This document shows, piece after piece, positions 1 through 8,569 of a stretch of DNA of 64,000 bases. A model generated the notes under the pieces. The model was not told where the DNA came from and made no database searches. It saw only the letters and a list, made by a program, of their open reading frames with translations. Origin of the DNA: Haloarchaeobius sp. HME9146 (GTDB taxonomy: Archaea > Halobacteriota > Halobacteria > Halobacteriales > Natrialbaceae); assembly GCF_025399835.1 (NCBI RefSeq), contig NZ_JAODVR010000001.1, forward strand, positions 2,418,001 through 2,482,000, given 5' to 3'. Position numbers and translations under genes: made by a program. The stretch's first letter is position 1. Each line of letters starts with the position of its first letter.

Positions 1-172
1 CGCCGACGCCCAGTGTGCCGACGACCGCCTCGTCGAAGTCGTCCGCGTCGATACCGTGGTCGACGCTCTCGACCGCCGCCTCGAAGGCGGTCTCGAACAG
101 CGACCGGTAGCTCTCGTCGGGGAACGAACCGTAGTCAGACTGGCCCGCCCCGACGACGTACGCGTCTCGCAT
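1..172 (-). CDS. Thiolase family protein, N-terminal fragment (cut by window edge)
   Basis: The minus strand reads an open frame from an ATG at 172 to the window edge, starting MRDAYVVGAGQSDYG and continuing for 57 residues. This is the usual beginning of archaeal thiolase-fold acetyl-CoA acyltransferases, where the first strand carries a VGAGxTxYG-like motif. The catalytic cysteines lie beyond the window, so I cannot tell an active thiolase from an SCP2-like relative. It is divergent from the DUF5518-like gene. A thiolase here fits the other acyl-CoA genes in the first 15 kb (MaoC hydratase, enoyl-CoA hydratase, paa genes), but a direct pathway link is inference. Confidence 0.75.
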   Translation of the reverse strand, partial: MRDAYVVGAGQSDYGSFPDESYRSLFETAFEAAVESVDHGIDADDFDEAVVGTLGVG

Positions 173-285
173 ACGGTGGCGTTCACCCGCCCCCGTAAAA
201 TAGCCAACCCCGTCTACACGCGGGCCTGCTCACCCTCTGTGCCAACATGTGACCAGTACGTAGCTTTATATTTCGAGAGGCAGAT

Positions 286-753
286 ATGAACGATATGGCT
301 CTCAATTTCGACGAGCGCAGTTCGGAGAACGGGTTCTGGATCAACGCGGCAATCGGTGGTGTTGCCGCCATCGTACTGTCGTTCGTTCCCTTCTCGCCGG
401 TCCTTGGTGGTCTCATCTCCGGCTACCTCGAGAAGGACACCCGACGCAACGGGAACCTCAAGATCGGGGCCGCAGCCGGTGCCATCTCGCTCATCCCGAT
501 GCTGTTCCTCGGCGTGTTCTTCGTCGGGTTCGGCTTCCTCGGTGCCCTCGGCGGTGCCGATGCCGCGATGGGCGTCGTGTTCATGCTGTTCATCGTCGCC
601 ATCTTCGCCGTCATCGGTGCCGTCTACACCATCGGCCTCGGTGCCGCCGGCGGCTTCCTCGCGCACGTCCTCTGGGAGGACGACTTCGAGCGTGCTCGCG
701 GCCGCGGTAGCCAGGGCGGCTACGACGACATGGCCTACGAGACCCAGCACTGA
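286..753 (+). CDS. DUF5518-like small membrane protein
   Basis: 155 aa with about four hydrophobic segments (roughly residues 19-48, 61-90 and 95-130, the first and last long enough to span twice) and a hydrophilic C-terminus ending in a Gly/Arg-rich tail. The composition and layout match the haloarchaeal DUF5518 membrane family, whose function is unknown. A TATA-like TTTATA lies at 265-270. The second ATG at 295 is spaced about 27 bp from it, so a leaderless start at 295 (MALNFDER) is as likely as 286. No partner gene is apparent: it is divergent from the thiolase and separated from the MaoC gene by its own promoter. Confidence 0.75.
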   Translation: MNDMALNFDERSSENGFWINAAIGGVAAIVLSFVPFSPVLGGLISGYLEKDTRRNGNLKIGAAAGAISLIPMLFLGVFFVGFGFLGALGGADAAMGVVFMLFIVAIFAVIGAVYTIGLGAAGGFLAHVLWEDDFERARGRGSQGGYDDMAYETQH

Positions 754-797
754 ACTGGCGGCAGCGCACAGAACGCCCGCGTGTAGACGGGGTACCA

Positions 798-803
798 TTT
801 ATA
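798..803 (+). promoter_or_regulatory. TATA-like element for the MaoC gene
   Basis: TTTATA sits 26-31 bp upstream of the ATG at 829. This is the normal haloarchaeal spacing between TATA box and transcription start, and implies a leaderless mRNA starting at or next to the ATG. It argues against the in-frame upstream codon at 814. Confidence 0.6.
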
Positions 804-828
804 CGGGCACCGGGTGAACCAGTCGGTC

Positions 829-1317
829 ATGGTCTACAGTTACGAACCGCATTACTTCGAGGACATGGAAGAGGGAATGACGTTCCAGAGCGCCGGTCGG
901 ACCGTCACAGAGTCCGACTTCGTCTTCCACTCGATGTTCGCCGACGACTGGACCGAACTCCACACCAACGCGGAGTACTCCGAGGACGGCCCCTTCGGCA
1001 AGCGCATCGGCCACGGCCCGATGACGTTCATCCTGACGACCGGGATGGTCCAGCGCTGTGGCTTCGTCGAGCGCACCGTCATCGCCTTCCTCGGCATGAA
1101 CTACATGGACGTCCCGAACCCGATGTTCATCGACGACACCATCCAGGCCGAGTTCGAGGTCACCGAGACCAAGGAGTTCGAGTCCCGCGACGACGCCGGC
1201 CTCGTCGTCATCGACGCCGAGACGACGAACCAGGACGGCGACATACTGCTCCAGGGCGACATGAAGTTCATGTTCAAGCGCCGGGACTTCTACGGCGACA
1301 AGCCCGGTCACCCCTGA
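829..1317 (+). CDS. MaoC-family (R)-hydratase/dehydratase
   Basis: 162 aa single hot-dog domain protein. The stretch FEDMEEGMTF near the N-terminus, the SDFVFHSMFADD segment followed by the HTN motif, and the central glycine-rich IGHGPM are the hallmarks of MaoC dehydratases, which hydrate 2-enoyl-CoA or dehydrate 3-hydroxyacyl-CoA. The His of the FGKRIGHG region and the upstream Asp are the usual catalytic pair. The start at 829 is chosen over 814 because of the TATA spacing. In bacterial phenylacetate catabolism a MaoC domain opens the ring as part of PaaZ; whether this stand-alone protein does so here is unproven. Other roles in fatty-acid or polyhydroxyalkanoate metabolism are possible. 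Confidence 0.85.
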   Translation: MVYSYEPHYFEDMEEGMTFQSAGRTVTESDFVFHSMFADDWTELHTNAEYSEDGPFGKRIGHGPMTFILTTGMVQRCGFVERTVIAFLGMNYMDVPNPMFIDDTIQAEFEVTETKEFESRDDAGLVVIDAETTNQDGDILLQGDMKFMFKRRDFYGDKPGHP

Positions 1318-1336
1318 ACAGGCCCGGTTTCGATTC

Positions 1337-1951
1337 TCATCTCTCACCCGACCGAGCAGCCGGTGCCGTCTCCTCCTGGACGACTGCCTGGGGCCGTGCG
1401 CCGAGTGCCAGCATGACCAGCGAGAGCCCGGTCACGGAGAGGGCGATTCCGAAGACGAGGCCGATGGCCCAGGGTTCGGTCGCCGGGAGGCCCAGCCACA
1501 GCAGGACCGCCGCGAGTATGGAGACACATCCGGCGAGGATGGGCCACTGCCAGTTCGGGTCGCCGCGGATGGCGAGGCCCAGGACGAATTGAGCCAGGCC
1601 GACGGCGAGGAACAGCCCGACGAGCAGGAGCCACAGCGAGAGGAACCTGATGGTCGGGTTCACGAGGACGAGGATACCGAGCCCGGTGAACAGGACCGCG
1701 ACGAGGCCCTGCCAGACGAACCCCCGCCAGTTCGTCGCCGAGAACGCGTGAGCTACCTGGAGGACGCCCCCGGCGACGAGGATGGTCCCCAGCAGGAGCG
1801 CGAGGGACACGGTGCTCACGTGGGGGAAGACGATGGCGACCAGCCCGAACAGGACGAGCAGGCTCCCGACGAGCCGCAGCGTCCCCCGGCTCTCGGCCAG
1901 CTCGGGGTGGCTGGTGTCCGTGGCGGGCTCGGTGGTCACGTCAGTCGACAT
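1337..1951 (-). CDS. HdeD family (DUF308) membrane protein
   Basis: 204 aa with six predicted hydrophobic helices between residues about 25 and 190 and short charged ends. It has the paired-repeat pattern of the HdeD/DUF308 family, including G-x-LQ-x-A-HAF in the second helix region and repeated FGIAL/LLLGT motifs. HdeD in Escherichia coli is linked to acid resistance; the archaeal function is unknown. It lies 28 bp downstream of a second HdeD paralogue on the same strand, which suggests cotranscription after tandem duplication. Confidence 0.85.
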   Translation of the reverse strand: MSTDVTTEPATDTSHPELAESRGTLRLVGSLLVLFGLVAIVFPHVSTVSLALLLGTILVAGGVLQVAHAFSATNWRGFVWQGLVAVLFTGLGILVLVNPTIRFLSLWLLLVGLFLAVGLAQFVLGLAIRGDPNWQWPILAGCVSILAAVLLWLGLPATEPWAIGLVFGIALSVTGLSLVMLALGARPQAVVQEETAPAARSGER

Positions 1952-1979
1952 GGCGGGCTACCGGTGACACACGGGTCAC

Positions 1980-2741
1980 TCAGACGCCACCCGGCTTCGC
2001 GGTGGGCGGCGCGGCTTCGCCGGCCTCGGCGGCCTCCTTCGCCCCGACGGCGAGCATTATCATCGAGAGGCCCGAGGCGATGAGGTTCGCCCCGAACAGG
2101 AGCCCCACGGCCCACGCGGCGGTCGAGGGGAGTCCGAGGAACAGCATGACACCGACGAGGATGCCGAGGCCCCCACTGAACAGCAGCCAGGCCCAGTTCG
2201 GCTGGCCGCGGGTCTGCAGGCCCATCACGAGCTGGACCACGCCGCTCGCGAAGAAGTACGCGATGAGCAGGAAGGTGAGCGAGGCGAGACCGAGGACCGG
2301 GTTCGCGAGGACCATGATTCCGGCGACCCCGTAGACCAGCGCGAGGATGGTCTCCCACAGGAAGCCCGTCCACTTCTTCGCGGAGAACGCGTGGGCGATC
2401 TGGACGAACGCACCGACGACGAGCGCCGCACCGAACACCACCGAGAGGGAGAGGCTCGTGAAGATCGGGAACACGATCGCGAGGAACCCCAGTATCGCCA
2501 GCACGGCACCGACGGCTATCATGGTCGAGTAGGAGGACGCGATACCGGCCGCCTCCGGCATCAGCTGCTCGGACTGGTCGGGGTCCATCGCTGCCGGGTC
2601 AGATTCCGTCGGTACCGACTCCGTCGTCATCTCTGGCGTCTCGGCCTCGGCCGTCGTCTCTTCCGTCGTCTTCGTCTCCTCGGTCGCTTCTTCGGTCGTC
2701 TCCTCGTCCGGGCGGTCTTCGGGAATATCGTCTGCACTCAT
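1980..2741 (-). CDS. HdeD family (DUF308) membrane protein with acidic N-terminal extension
   Basis: 253 aa. Residues 1 to about 65 are a low-complexity Glu/Thr tract; after that come six hydrophobic helices closely similar to the neighbouring 204-aa protein, sharing the VQ-AHAFSAKKW and LVNP/LANP segments. The acidic leader is probably a cytoplasmic, disordered arm. It precedes its paralogue in the same direction with a 28-bp gap. A third family member lies at 6001-6588, so this window carries three copies. Confidence 0.85.
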   Translation of the reverse strand: MSADDIPEDRPDEETTEEATEETKTTEETTAEAETPEMTTESVPTESDPAAMDPDQSEQLMPEAAGIASSYSTMIAVGAVLAILGFLAIVFPIFTSLSLSVVFGAALVVGAFVQIAHAFSAKKWTGFLWETILALVYGVAGIMVLANPVLGLASLTFLLIAYFFASGVVQLVMGLQTRGQPNWAWLLFSGGLGILVGVMLFLGLPSTAAWAVGLLFGANLIASGLSMIMLAVGAKEAAEAGEAAPPTAKPGGV

Positions 2742-2994
2742 GATTTAGTCGCCTCTCGGTACGGCATCGGGTCGTTTAGCTAATCTTCGGATTCGCCGAA
2801 GTGGTCACGTTCGCTGGCAGGTCGTGCGAGAGTCGTGAGCGAGGCCGCTCGACAGGTGGCGACGGCGTCCATCCCGAGTGCCTCGTTCATCGGAGACCCG
2901 CGGGTCCTGTGTCTCGTTAGTCTCCTCGGCCGAACAGATAGTCGGGAAGACATCCAGTATTCGCTATGTCTACGGGCCCCGTACGTTTCGCACG
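2742..2994. other. Divergent intergenic region with a short inverted repeat
   Basis: 253 bp between the DUF308 gene and the plus-strand metallophosphoesterase. It contains an inverted repeat CTTCGG/CCGAAG with a 5-nt spacer at 2785-2801, close to the presumed promoter of the minus-strand gene. The long in-frame extension upstream of the phosphoesterase start (from 2878) has no family support. I see no other gene. Confidence 0.4.
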
Positions 2995-4353
2995 ATGGCC
3001 GAGGTGTATTACTTCATCAGCGACCTCCACATCGGGGGCGACGAGGAACTGCAGGAGTGTGCGTTCGAGCCCGAACTCATCGAGTTCCTCCAGACACTCG
3101 AAGCCACAGACGAGGACGCCGAACTCATCATCAACGGGGACCTGTTCGGGCTGTGGGAGTTCACCGAACTCCAGGGGATGGCCAAGCTCGACTCGCTTGA
3201 GGCCCATCACGGGGACCTGTTCGAGCAGTTCCGACGGACGGGGGAGCACGTTCCAATCACGCTAATCCCGGGCAACCACGACGCCGAACTCGCGGGCTAT
3301 CCCGAGTACGTCGAGCGACTCGCCGAGTACAACATCGACCTCCAGAACGAGTTGCGGCTGGTCCGGCCGGTGGGCTCGAAGAAGCTCTGGATCGAACACG
3401 GGATGCAGGAGGACCCGAACAACCGCCTTCCGCAGTTCGGGAACCCGTTCGCGAACCCGCTGGGCTATTTCGTGAACAACCGTATCACGGGGAAGGCCGG
3501 CCAGCTCTCCCGGCGGGGCAAGTACAACTGGCTCCGTGACATCCAGTCGGTGACGCCGATGGCCGACATCCCGTACTGGATGATATCGAACTACTACTAC
3601 CGCGAGATGAGTCCACTCCTGCGGTACGCCTCGGTGCCGTTCCTGTTACTGTTCAACGTCACACTGCTCTGGCTAGCCGGTGCCTCGCTGGAGCGCGTCG
3701 GTATCCTGAACACGAACGTCTTCACCAACCTGGACGTGTTCCGGCAGTTCGGAATCGTGGGCGACGTGTTCTACGTCGTCGTCCTGGTCAACCTGGTCGT
3801 CATGGGCCTGCTCATCGCGCTCGCCATCCCGGCGTTCTTCCTCGGGCGCGACGTGAAACAGACGTTGCGGCGATTCGGCCTCCTCAGCACCGAACGAGCG
3901 GCCAAAGAGGAGGACCAGCACTACCGTGACGCGGCCGTCGACGTGTTCGCGTCGAACCCCGACGTGGTGGCGTTCATCTACGGGCACACCCACCGCCCGT
4001 CGCTGAAGCGACTGGGGAGTCGGGCCGTCATCAACACGGGAACCTGGCTGAAGCAGTTCACGCGCATCTCGACCCGGTTCGGCGTTCTACCACCGGTGTA
4101 CCGCCCATCGTACTGCCTGAACTACTTCCGCATCACCGCGGACGAGCACCGAATCGTCATCGATTACGATATCATCGAGAAGGAAGCCCCGAGCGAACTC
4201 ACGCCGCTCCAGCGGTTCCTCGTCCGGTGGAAACACCCCGAGCCGACGGTGCCCCCGCGGACAGTCCTCGAACCGGACGAGCCCCGGACCCTAGCAGAAG
4301 AGACTCCCCCGGTCAGTCGTCAGCCCGGTCCGGGACGACGTCCGGAGGCGTAG
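2995..4353 (+). CDS. Calcineurin-like metallophosphoesterase with embedded membrane helices
   Basis: 452 aa from the ATG at 2995, which places the first metal motif at the very N-terminus (FISDLH). Further metal motifs are INGDLF, PGNHD and YGHTHRP, so all five calcineurin-fold blocks are present. Between PGNHD and GHTH, at about residues 205-285, two strongly hydrophobic stretches interrupt the domain; this makes it a membrane-anchored phosphoesterase. The nearest known architecture is UDP-2,3-diacylglucosamine hydrolase-like enzymes; the substrate here is unknown. The last 41 bp overlap the end of the convergent MFS gene. An upstream in-frame start at 2878 was rejected because it adds 39 residues with no domain support. 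Confidence 0.85.
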   Translation: MAEVYYFISDLHIGGDEELQECAFEPELIEFLQTLEATDEDAELIINGDLFGLWEFTELQGMAKLDSLEAHHGDLFEQFRRTGEHVPITLIPGNHDAELAGYPEYVERLAEYNIDLQNELRLVRPVGSKKLWIEHGMQEDPNNRLPQFGNPFANPLGYFVNNRITGKAGQLSRRGKYNWLRDIQSVTPMADIPYWMISNYYYREMSPLLRYASVPFLLLFNVTLLWLAGASLERVGILNTNVFTNLDVFRQFGIVGDVFYVVVLVNLVVMGLLIALAIPAFFLGRDVKQTLRRFGLLSTERAAKEEDQHYRDAAVDVFASNPDVVAFIYGHTHRPSLKRLGSRAVINTGTWLKQFTRISTRFGVLPPVYRPSYCLNYFRITADEHRIVIDYDIIEKEAPSELTPLQRFLVRWKHPEPTVPPRTVLEPDEPRTLAEETPPVSRQPGPGRRPEA

Positions 4354-6004
4354 GCTCGGCCGGTTGTACCTGGGCCTTTCCCGTCGGCAGGAACGTGGAG
4401 GTGAGCCCGAGCAGGATGACGAACACGCCGACGAGCAGGACCGTGTTCCGGAACCCCTGTACCATGGCCTGCTCGACGATACCGGCCAGTGCCTGCTGGA
4501 CCTCGGCCGGGAGTTGTGCGAGGAGGGCCTGTCGCTCTGCCATGGTCAGGAACTCGGTCGCGTCCTGCAACAGGACCACGAGTTCTCGGCGGCTGGCCGT
4601 TCCGACACCGAGTCCCACACTGGAGAGTATCTGGTCGACGACACTGCCATACGTGGCCGTGAGCATGAACGAGCCGACGACGGCCGTGCCGACCGAGGTC
4701 CCGAGCCAGTTCACCGCCATGCTGACGCCCGAGGCCTCCATCGTCTCCTCGGCCTCGACCGTCGAGAGGGTGAGATTCACGATGTTGGCGAGCACCAGCC
4801 CGATGCCCACACCGACCAGGAGCAGCGGGACGACCAGCTCCACGGTGGTCATCGCCACGCTGGTCACCACGAACAGCGCGGCGAGGCCGAGCGCGAGGAC
4901 TCCCACGCCGAGTTGGATCAACCGCTTCCCGCCCACGGAATGGGTGAACTTCGCGGTCCCGATGGACACGACGAACACGGAGAGCGAGAACGGGAGGAGG
5001 GCGACCCCCGTGTCGAAGGCGGTGTACCCGAGGGCACCCTGGAGGAAGACCGGGAGGACGAACAGGATGCCACCGAGGGCGATCCACGAGACGAAGTACG
5101 TCGAGAGCCCGGCGAGGTACGCCCCGTTTCCGAAGATGCTCGTCTTGACGAGTGGGGTCTCTCCGCGCCGCTCGCGGATGCGCTGCCAGTGGAGGAACCC
5201 GACCAGCAGCGAGAGCCCAGCCGCGACGAGTATCGGGGTCGGCGAAAGTCCGAGCAGGCCCAGTTCCACGCCAGCGACCGAGAACGGACGGATTGCCCCC
5301 CACCAGCCGTAGCGACCACTCAACAGGACGCCGACGACGAGCGTGCCGAGGCCGAGGACCGACAGGGCCGTCCCGACCACGTCTATCGACGCGCCTTCTT
5401 CAGGCCGGTACTCGGCGAGTCGCGCGGCGAAGAAGAACGTCGGCACGGCGATGACGGCCTCCAGCGCGAACCCGAGCCGCCAGGTGAAGTAGGTCGTCAG
5501 CGTGCCACCCAGAATCGGGCCAACTGCGGCGGCACCGGCCAGTACCCCCGTGAGGACACCGAATGCGAGCGCGCGCTCTTTCGGGTCGGTGTAGAGGATA
5601 GGTAGCATCGCGTACGCGAGTGGGAGCAGGATGGCTGCGCCCAGCCCTTCCAGCACCGACCACCCGAGCAAGAGCGCGTAGATGTTCCAGCTCAGCGCCG
5701 CCAGGACCGTCCCGACGCCGTAGATGACCAGCCCGATTCGGAACATCCGGCGGACGCCGTAGACGTTCCCCAGCTTCGCGCCGAGCATCATGAACGCGGC
5801 CATGACGAGCGCGTACAGCGAGATAGCTCCCTGGACGGCCGTGACACTGGTGTCGAGATCGGCGACGATGGCCGAGATGGCGACGGTCATCATCGTCGTG
5901 TCGATGACAGTGATTATCATCGCCGAGCAGACGACCGCGAGTGGCGTCCAGTGTTCGGCGCGCTCGCGGAGTCCTCCGGTCGATTCCGAGCCCTCCGCTG
6001 TCAT
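4313..6004 (-). CDS. MFS transporter, DHA2 (14-TM drug:H+ antiporter) family
   Basis: 563 aa, long enough for fourteen transmembrane helices. The loop after helix 2 reads GAKLGNVYGVRRMF, the MFS motif A, and AVGPILGGTLTTYFTWR is the antiporter motif C followed by the W-R that typifies the EmrB/QacA group. It probably exports drugs or lipophilic compounds in exchange for protons. It overlaps the stop of the upstream DUF308 gene by 4 bp (ATGA), so the two should be translationally coupled. A long helix-to-helix loop before the last helix and a Pro-rich C-terminal tail are also visible. Confidence 0.88.
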   Translation of the reverse strand: MTAEGSESTGGLRERAEHWTPLAVVCSAMIITVIDTTMMTVAISAIVADLDTSVTAVQGAISLYALVMAAFMMLGAKLGNVYGVRRMFRIGLVIYGVGTVLAALSWNIYALLLGWSVLEGLGAAILLPLAYAMLPILYTDPKERALAFGVLTGVLAGAAAVGPILGGTLTTYFTWRLGFALEAVIAVPTFFFAARLAEYRPEEGASIDVVGTALSVLGLGTLVVGVLLSGRYGWWGAIRPFSVAGVELGLLGLSPTPILVAAGLSLLVGFLHWQRIRERRGETPLVKTSIFGNGAYLAGLSTYFVSWIALGGILFVLPVFLQGALGYTAFDTGVALLPFSLSVFVVSIGTAKFTHSVGGKRLIQLGVGVLALGLAALFVVTSVAMTTVELVVPLLLVGVGIGLVLANIVNLTLSTVEAEETMEASGVSMAVNWLGTSVGTAVVGSFMLTATYGSVVDQILSSVGLGVGTASRRELVVLLQDATEFLTMAERQALLAQLPAEVQQALAGIVEQAMVQGFRNTVLLVGVFVILLGLTSTFLPTGKAQVQPAEPTPPDVVPDRADD

Positions 6005-6588
6005 GCGTGCTCCTCCAGCACCGCCTCACCGGGGTCCCGGGTCGGCGTGCCCCGCAGTGCGGAGACGATCATCGACAGGCCGACGACCGTGATACCCGCC
6101 CCGTACAGCAGCCCGAGCGCCCAGACCGCACCACTCGACCACTCGACGACCAGCAGCGTCGCGACGAGAAGCAACAGGAACCCGGTCAGCAGGGCCTCGC
6201 GCCGGGCCGCGGCCGGTTTCGACATCGCACCCGCGACGCGGAGGAGCCCGGTGGCACCGTACAGGATGGCGAACATGGTCGCGAGCCGGCTCTGACCGAG
6301 CGGCAACAGCAAGAGCGCGATACCCACGAGCATGTAGCCGATGGCCTCGCCGAGCGTGGTGAGCCCGGTACGGAGCGAGTTCGCGACCTTCGCGTCGGCG
6401 ACCAGGGCGATGCCGGCGGCGACGAGCACCACGCCGAGCCAGAGGCGGATGAGTCCGCCCGCGAGCGTCGGCATCGTCGCCACGAACACGCCGAGGCCGA
6501 CGACGATGATGCCGAACGCGAGTCGGAGCCGGCGGTCGTCGCTCGTCCCCGACGCCGACTCCGGCGAATCTGCGGTAGTGAGAGCCAT
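6001..6588 (-). CDS. HdeD family (DUF308) membrane protein, upstream of MFS exporter
   Basis: 195 aa from an ATG at 6588. Six hydrophobic helices with the duplicated DUF308 pattern (LWLGVVLVAAGIAL, ILYGATGLLRVAG, LLYGAGITVVGLS). It is the third DUF308 protein in the first 7 kb. The stop overlaps the start of the MFS transporter, making a two-gene operon. The open frame continues far upstream on this strand, but that is high-GC shadow over the amidohydrolase gene. Function is unknown; pairing with an efflux pump suggests an envelope-stress role, which is inference. Confidence 0.8.
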   Translation of the reverse strand: MALTTADSPESASGTSDDRRLRLAFGIIVVGLGVFVATMPTLAGGLIRLWLGVVLVAAGIALVADAKVANSLRTGLTTLGEAIGYMLVGIALLLLPLGQSRLATMFAILYGATGLLRVAGAMSKPAAARREALLTGFLLLLVATLLVVEWSSGAVWALGLLYGAGITVVGLSMIVSALRGTPTRDPGEAVLEEHA

Positions 6589-6738
6589 AGTAATCTCGCC
6601 CAGAGATACGCACCAGACGACAATAGGGGCGTTTCCGGGGTTGGCCGATATCTCACGTCGATGGGGCGAGCCAGCCCACGGGTGACCACCGGGGACACAA
6701 CAGGGACGTTTTTCACGCTCCCGGTCGCAGGTTTTGCC

Positions 6739-7617
6739 ATGAGTCTCCCGAGCGTCGTCGATACCGACGACCCGCGAATCATCGACACGCACGCCCACCA
6801 GCCGACAGAGGAGTTCCTCTTCACCGCCGGGGGCGAGATGATGCAGGACGCCGCGAAGCGCTTCGGCAAGGAGATGGTGCCGAACTCCTACGAGGAGATG
6901 ATCGAGGCGTACCACGAGGTCGGCATCGGCAAGGCCGTCCTGCTGGGCTGGGACGCCGAGACCAACACCGGGAACCCGCCGGTCCCGAACGAGTACGTCG
7001 CGGAGGTCCGCGACGAGTACGACGACTTCTTCGTCGGCTTCGGGAGCGTCGACCCGCTGAAGGACGACTGTGTCGAGGAGGCCCGCCGCTGTGTGGAGGA
7101 CCTGGACCTCGTCGGTTTCAAGTTCCAGCAGATCGCCCAGGGCTTCGACCCGAGCGACCCCGAGCACGACGAGCTCTGGGACACCATCGAGGACCTCGGC
7201 GTCCCCGTCGTCTTCCACGGCGGGAACTCCACGTTGGGTGCCTGCGCCCCCGGTGGGCGCGGCCTGAAGATCAAGTACGGTGACCCGATGCTCATCGACG
7301 ACGTGGCGGCCGAACACCCCGACCTGCAGATTCTCATCGCCCACCCCGCGTTCCCGTGGGAGAAGGAGCAACTCGCCATCTGCCAGCAGAAGGGCAACGT
7401 GTACATGGACCTCTCGGGCTGGATGCCGGCGTACATCGACGACCAGGTGCTGCACTACGCGAAGACCCTGCTCAAGGACAAGGTCATGTTCGGGACTGAC
7501 TACCCGATGCTCGACCCCCAGAAGTGGCTTCACCAGTTCGCCGAGCTGGACTTCCCGGAGGAGGTCCAGCGCAAGCTTCTGTGGGAGAACGCCGAGGAGT
7601 TCCTCGACCTGAACTGA
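6739..7617 (+). CDS. Amidohydrolase 2 family protein (TIM-barrel metal hydrolase/decarboxylase)
   Basis: 292 aa. The N-terminal IIDTHAH supplies the HxH metal motif, GGNST and LIAHPAFP carry further metal or catalytic histidines, and FGTDYP near residue 255 gives the conserved aspartate of the amidohydrolase-2 family (relatives include ACMSD and gamma-resorcylate decarboxylases). Substrate is not predictable. The ATG at 6739 was chosen because the open frame upstream runs through the DUF308 gene on the other strand. It is a single gene flanked by its own promoter region; the preceding 150 bp hold divergent control signals for the DUF308-MFS operon. Confidence 0.85.
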   Translation: MSLPSVVDTDDPRIIDTHAHQPTEEFLFTAGGEMMQDAAKRFGKEMVPNSYEEMIEAYHEVGIGKAVLLGWDAETNTGNPPVPNEYVAEVRDEYDDFFVGFGSVDPLKDDCVEEARRCVEDLDLVGFKFQQIAQGFDPSDPEHDELWDTIEDLGVPVVFHGGNSTLGACAPGGRGLKIKYGDPMLIDDVAAEHPDLQILIAHPAFPWEKEQLAICQQKGNVYMDLSGWMPAYIDDQVLHYAKTLLKDKVMFGTDYPMLDPQKWLHQFAELDFPEEVQRKLLWENAEEFLDLN

Positions 7618-7673
7618 GTCGCTGCCGACCAGCCGCACCAATCGCTTTTCTCGCTGGGGCACTCGCATAGCCC

Positions 7674-8504
7674 ATGGACATGCGAATAGACCACGTCGCG
7701 ACCGCGTGGACCGACCGCGACGAGGGTGAAGCTGCCTGTCGAGCCGTCGGCCTCCCGACCACGTACGGCGGCGAACACGCCGACGGCACGACCGACATGA
7801 GTATCGTCGGCTTCCCCGACGGGAGCTATCTCGAACTCATCACGAACACCGGCGAGGCGACGCCGAGCCGCTGGCCGGAGTTCATCGCGGGCGACACCGG
7901 CCCCTGTGCCTGGTGCATCGAGACCGACGACATCCGCGGGATGTTGCGCCAGTCGCTGGACTCCGGCTTGCGCGTGGCGGGACCGGACCGGGACGGGCGA
8001 GCGCGACCCGACGGCCTGCACGTCGAGTGGGAGACTGCGATTCTCGGCGACTCGTTGGGTGCAACACTCCCGTTCTGCATCGAGGACCGGACGCCACGCC
8101 GCTACCGCGTCACGCCGGACCCGGAACTCGTCGATGGGCCACTGCGCGGTATCTCGGAGGTCGTCGTGCTCACGAAGGATGCCGCGGCACTGGCGCAGGA
8201 CTTCGACCGGGCGTTCCGACTGCCCCAGCCCGAGACGGTCGACGCTGGCGAGTTCGGTGCGACGCTCCACCGCTTCCCCGGCGCGGCGGTCGCGCTCGCC
8301 GAACCCGAGGGCAACCGCCTCGGAGGCAGACTGGCAGACTTCGGTCCGGCCCCGTGTGCCGTCCTCGTCGAGACCGACGACCTCGACCACGCGCAGGACG
8401 CGTTCTCGCTGGCCGACCCAGTCCGGTGGGGCGACGACCGCGTGGCGTGGTTCGACGATCCGAGACTGGAGCGACGGCTGGGCGTCGTCGAATACGCCCA
8501 CTGA
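7674..8504 (+). CDS. Glyoxalase-like (VOC) domain protein
   Basis: 276 aa. MRIDHVATAW, the FPDGSYLELI strand and the second-half HRFPGAA/EYAH pattern match the glyoxalase-like domain family with two VOC modules. The metal-binding positions are only partly recognisable, so enzymatic activity is uncertain. A T-rich element (7645-7650) lies about 26 bp upstream of the ATG at 7674, supporting a leaderless start; a second in-frame ATG at 7680 is also possible. The alpha/beta hydrolase gene follows after 65 bp in the same direction. Confidence 0.75.
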   Translation: MDMRIDHVATAWTDRDEGEAACRAVGLPTTYGGEHADGTTDMSIVGFPDGSYLELITNTGEATPSRWPEFIAGDTGPCAWCIETDDIRGMLRQSLDSGLRVAGPDRDGRARPDGLHVEWETAILGDSLGATLPFCIEDRTPRRYRVTPDPELVDGPLRGISEVVVLTKDAAALAQDFDRAFRLPQPETVDAGEFGATLHRFPGAAVALAEPEGNRLGGRLADFGPAPCAVLVETDDLDHAQDAFSLADPVRWGDDRVAWFDDPRLERRLGVVEYAH

Positions 8505-8569
8505 GAAACTGGCCCCGAAATCCGCGCTGGAGGCGACCGTTTTTCGCAGTCCAGCCCCAACGCCGGGAC

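Noticed and set aside
4313-4353. Convergent 41-bp overlap of the phosphoesterase and MFS genes
   Set aside because: Ordinary 3'-3' overlap in a compact genome; no sign of regulation.
5941-6738. N-terminal extension of the amidohydrolase frame
   Set aside because: Antisense to the DUF308-MFS operon; composition is low-complexity Arg/Glu and no TATA fits.
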